Shown here piece by piece: positions 53,365-53,719 of a DNA stretch of 53,719 nt. Position 1 is the stretch's first letter, and the number at the start of each line of letters is the position of its first letter. A model generated the notes under the pieces. The model was not told the DNA's origin, did no database searches, and saw only the letters and a list, made by a program, of their open reading frames with translations. The stretch covers positions 1 through 53,719 of the forward strand of contig SYOX01000260.1 in NCBI GenBank assembly GCA_005804885.1. The letters run 5' to 3'. The DNA is from Pseudomonadota bacterium (GTDB lineage: Bacteria > Myxococcota_A > Bradymonadia > Bradymonadales > GCA-2716585). A program made the translations under genes and the position numbers.

Positions 53365-53719
53365 CCGACTACCTCCGCATCGTCACCGGCCCTGCCGTTG
53401 GCCTCCGGATCCAGCAACTCCATCAACGCCTGCATCTCCTCCGTCGCCGTCTGGAGGTGCAGCATGATCTGGGCGGCGATCTCGTCGGGCTCCGGCAAGT
53501 CCTCGGCTCGGTCGGTGTTTTCATCCCTCAGCCAGGTGATGTCGAGGTTGTCCCCTCGGGCCTTGATCGCCTCCCTGGTGAACCGCCGGAACCGGCCTTC
53601 CTCCCCCTCGTCATTCCTCGGGGATGAGCCCCTCGGGTCAGGTCCGTAGGCGTCCACGAAGGGTTGCAGATGCGCTCTCGTGAAGGGGGTCCGCTTGCCG
53701 AAGCTCGGCATATTGGTCC
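53361..53719 (-). CDS. hsdM: Type I restriction-modification methylase HsdM, C-terminal part cut by window edge
   Basis: Only the last 119 residues are in the window; the frame runs off the right edge (TNMPSFGKRTPFTRAHL at the edge is internal, not a start). The stretch from PSFGKRTPFT to YGPDPRG is typical of the region after the catalytic domain of HsdM, and the rest is the helical tail that contacts HsdS (IAAQIMLHLQTATEEMQAL). The NPPF and SAM motifs would lie outside. It overlaps hsdS by four bases. Confidence 0.85.
   Translation of the reverse strand, partial: TNMPSFGKRTPFTRAHLQPFVDAYGPDPRGSSPRNDEGEEGRFRRFTREAIKARGDNLDITWLRDENTDRAEDLPEPDEIAAQIMLHLQTATEEMQALMELLDPEANGRAGDDAEVVG

Overview
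The window is very GC-rich, and its real genes favour G or C at third codon positions, so long shadow reading frames lie opposite most of them. Lipoproteins with MopE-type cysteine repeats, kelch and PEGA proteins, a TTG-started Ser/Thr kinase with PEGA domains, a giant DUF11 surface protein and a division/wall (dcw) cluster with a MurE-MurF fusion and a PASTA-tailed FtsI together suggest a Myxococcota-like (former Deltaproteobacteria) Gram-negative bacterium. That placement is inferred from gene content; no rRNA or tRNA is present. MurE carries the DNPR motif, so the wall is predicted to contain meso-diaminopimelate.

Layout. (1) 1-22905, minus strand: a cell-surface block with a MopE-like lipoprotein cut by the left edge, a 4895-residue DUF11/SdrB/OmpA-like/putative beta-barrel protein, a seven-motif kelch lipoprotein, a PEGA protein with a (EPKV)n linker, and a metallophosphoesterase lipoprotein. 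(2) 23723-37465, minus strand: the dcw cluster, read rsmH-ftsL-ftsI-murEF-mraY-ftsW-murG-ddl-ftsQ-ftsA. mraZ, murD, murC, murB and ftsZ are absent from their usual places. A good sigma70-type promoter lies about 740 bases upstream of rsmH, implying a long leader. (3) 38672-39259, minus: a small outer-membrane barrel protein. (4) 39451-45337, plus: a small conserved-looking protein, an 18-bp minisatellite, a tail-anchored protein, a lipoprotein, a HEAT-repeat protein and a large MscS-type channel; the last two overlap. (5) 45353-47779, minus: PEGA Ser/Thr kinase with its own promoter. (6) 48046-49592, plus: PAS histidine kinase and single-domain response regulator, overlapping. (7) 49938-53719, minus: an ABM-domain membrane protein with a possibly frameshifted small gene before it, then hsdM (cut by the right edge)-hsdS-PD-(D/E)XK nuclease, tightly coupled.

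The intergenic DNA is the least ordinary part. A 391-bp element with a perfect 54-bp inverted repeat lies after the MopE-like gene's start. Two elements sharing a GCTAC...CGCCCCTSCGGGGCT layout lie at 19306-19512 and 23301-23533, and the second is nested in a 600-bp imperfect palindrome that fills the place where ftsZ would be expected. A 29-bp tandem array begins inside the 3' end of ddl. The surface block and the dcw genes together describe envelope building: precursor synthesis (MurE, MurF, Ddl, MraY, MurG), septal polymerisation and crosslinking (FtsW, FtsI), divisome assembly (FtsA, FtsQ, FtsL), and exported or surface proteins. Whether the two blocks are functionally linked is inference from adjacency only.
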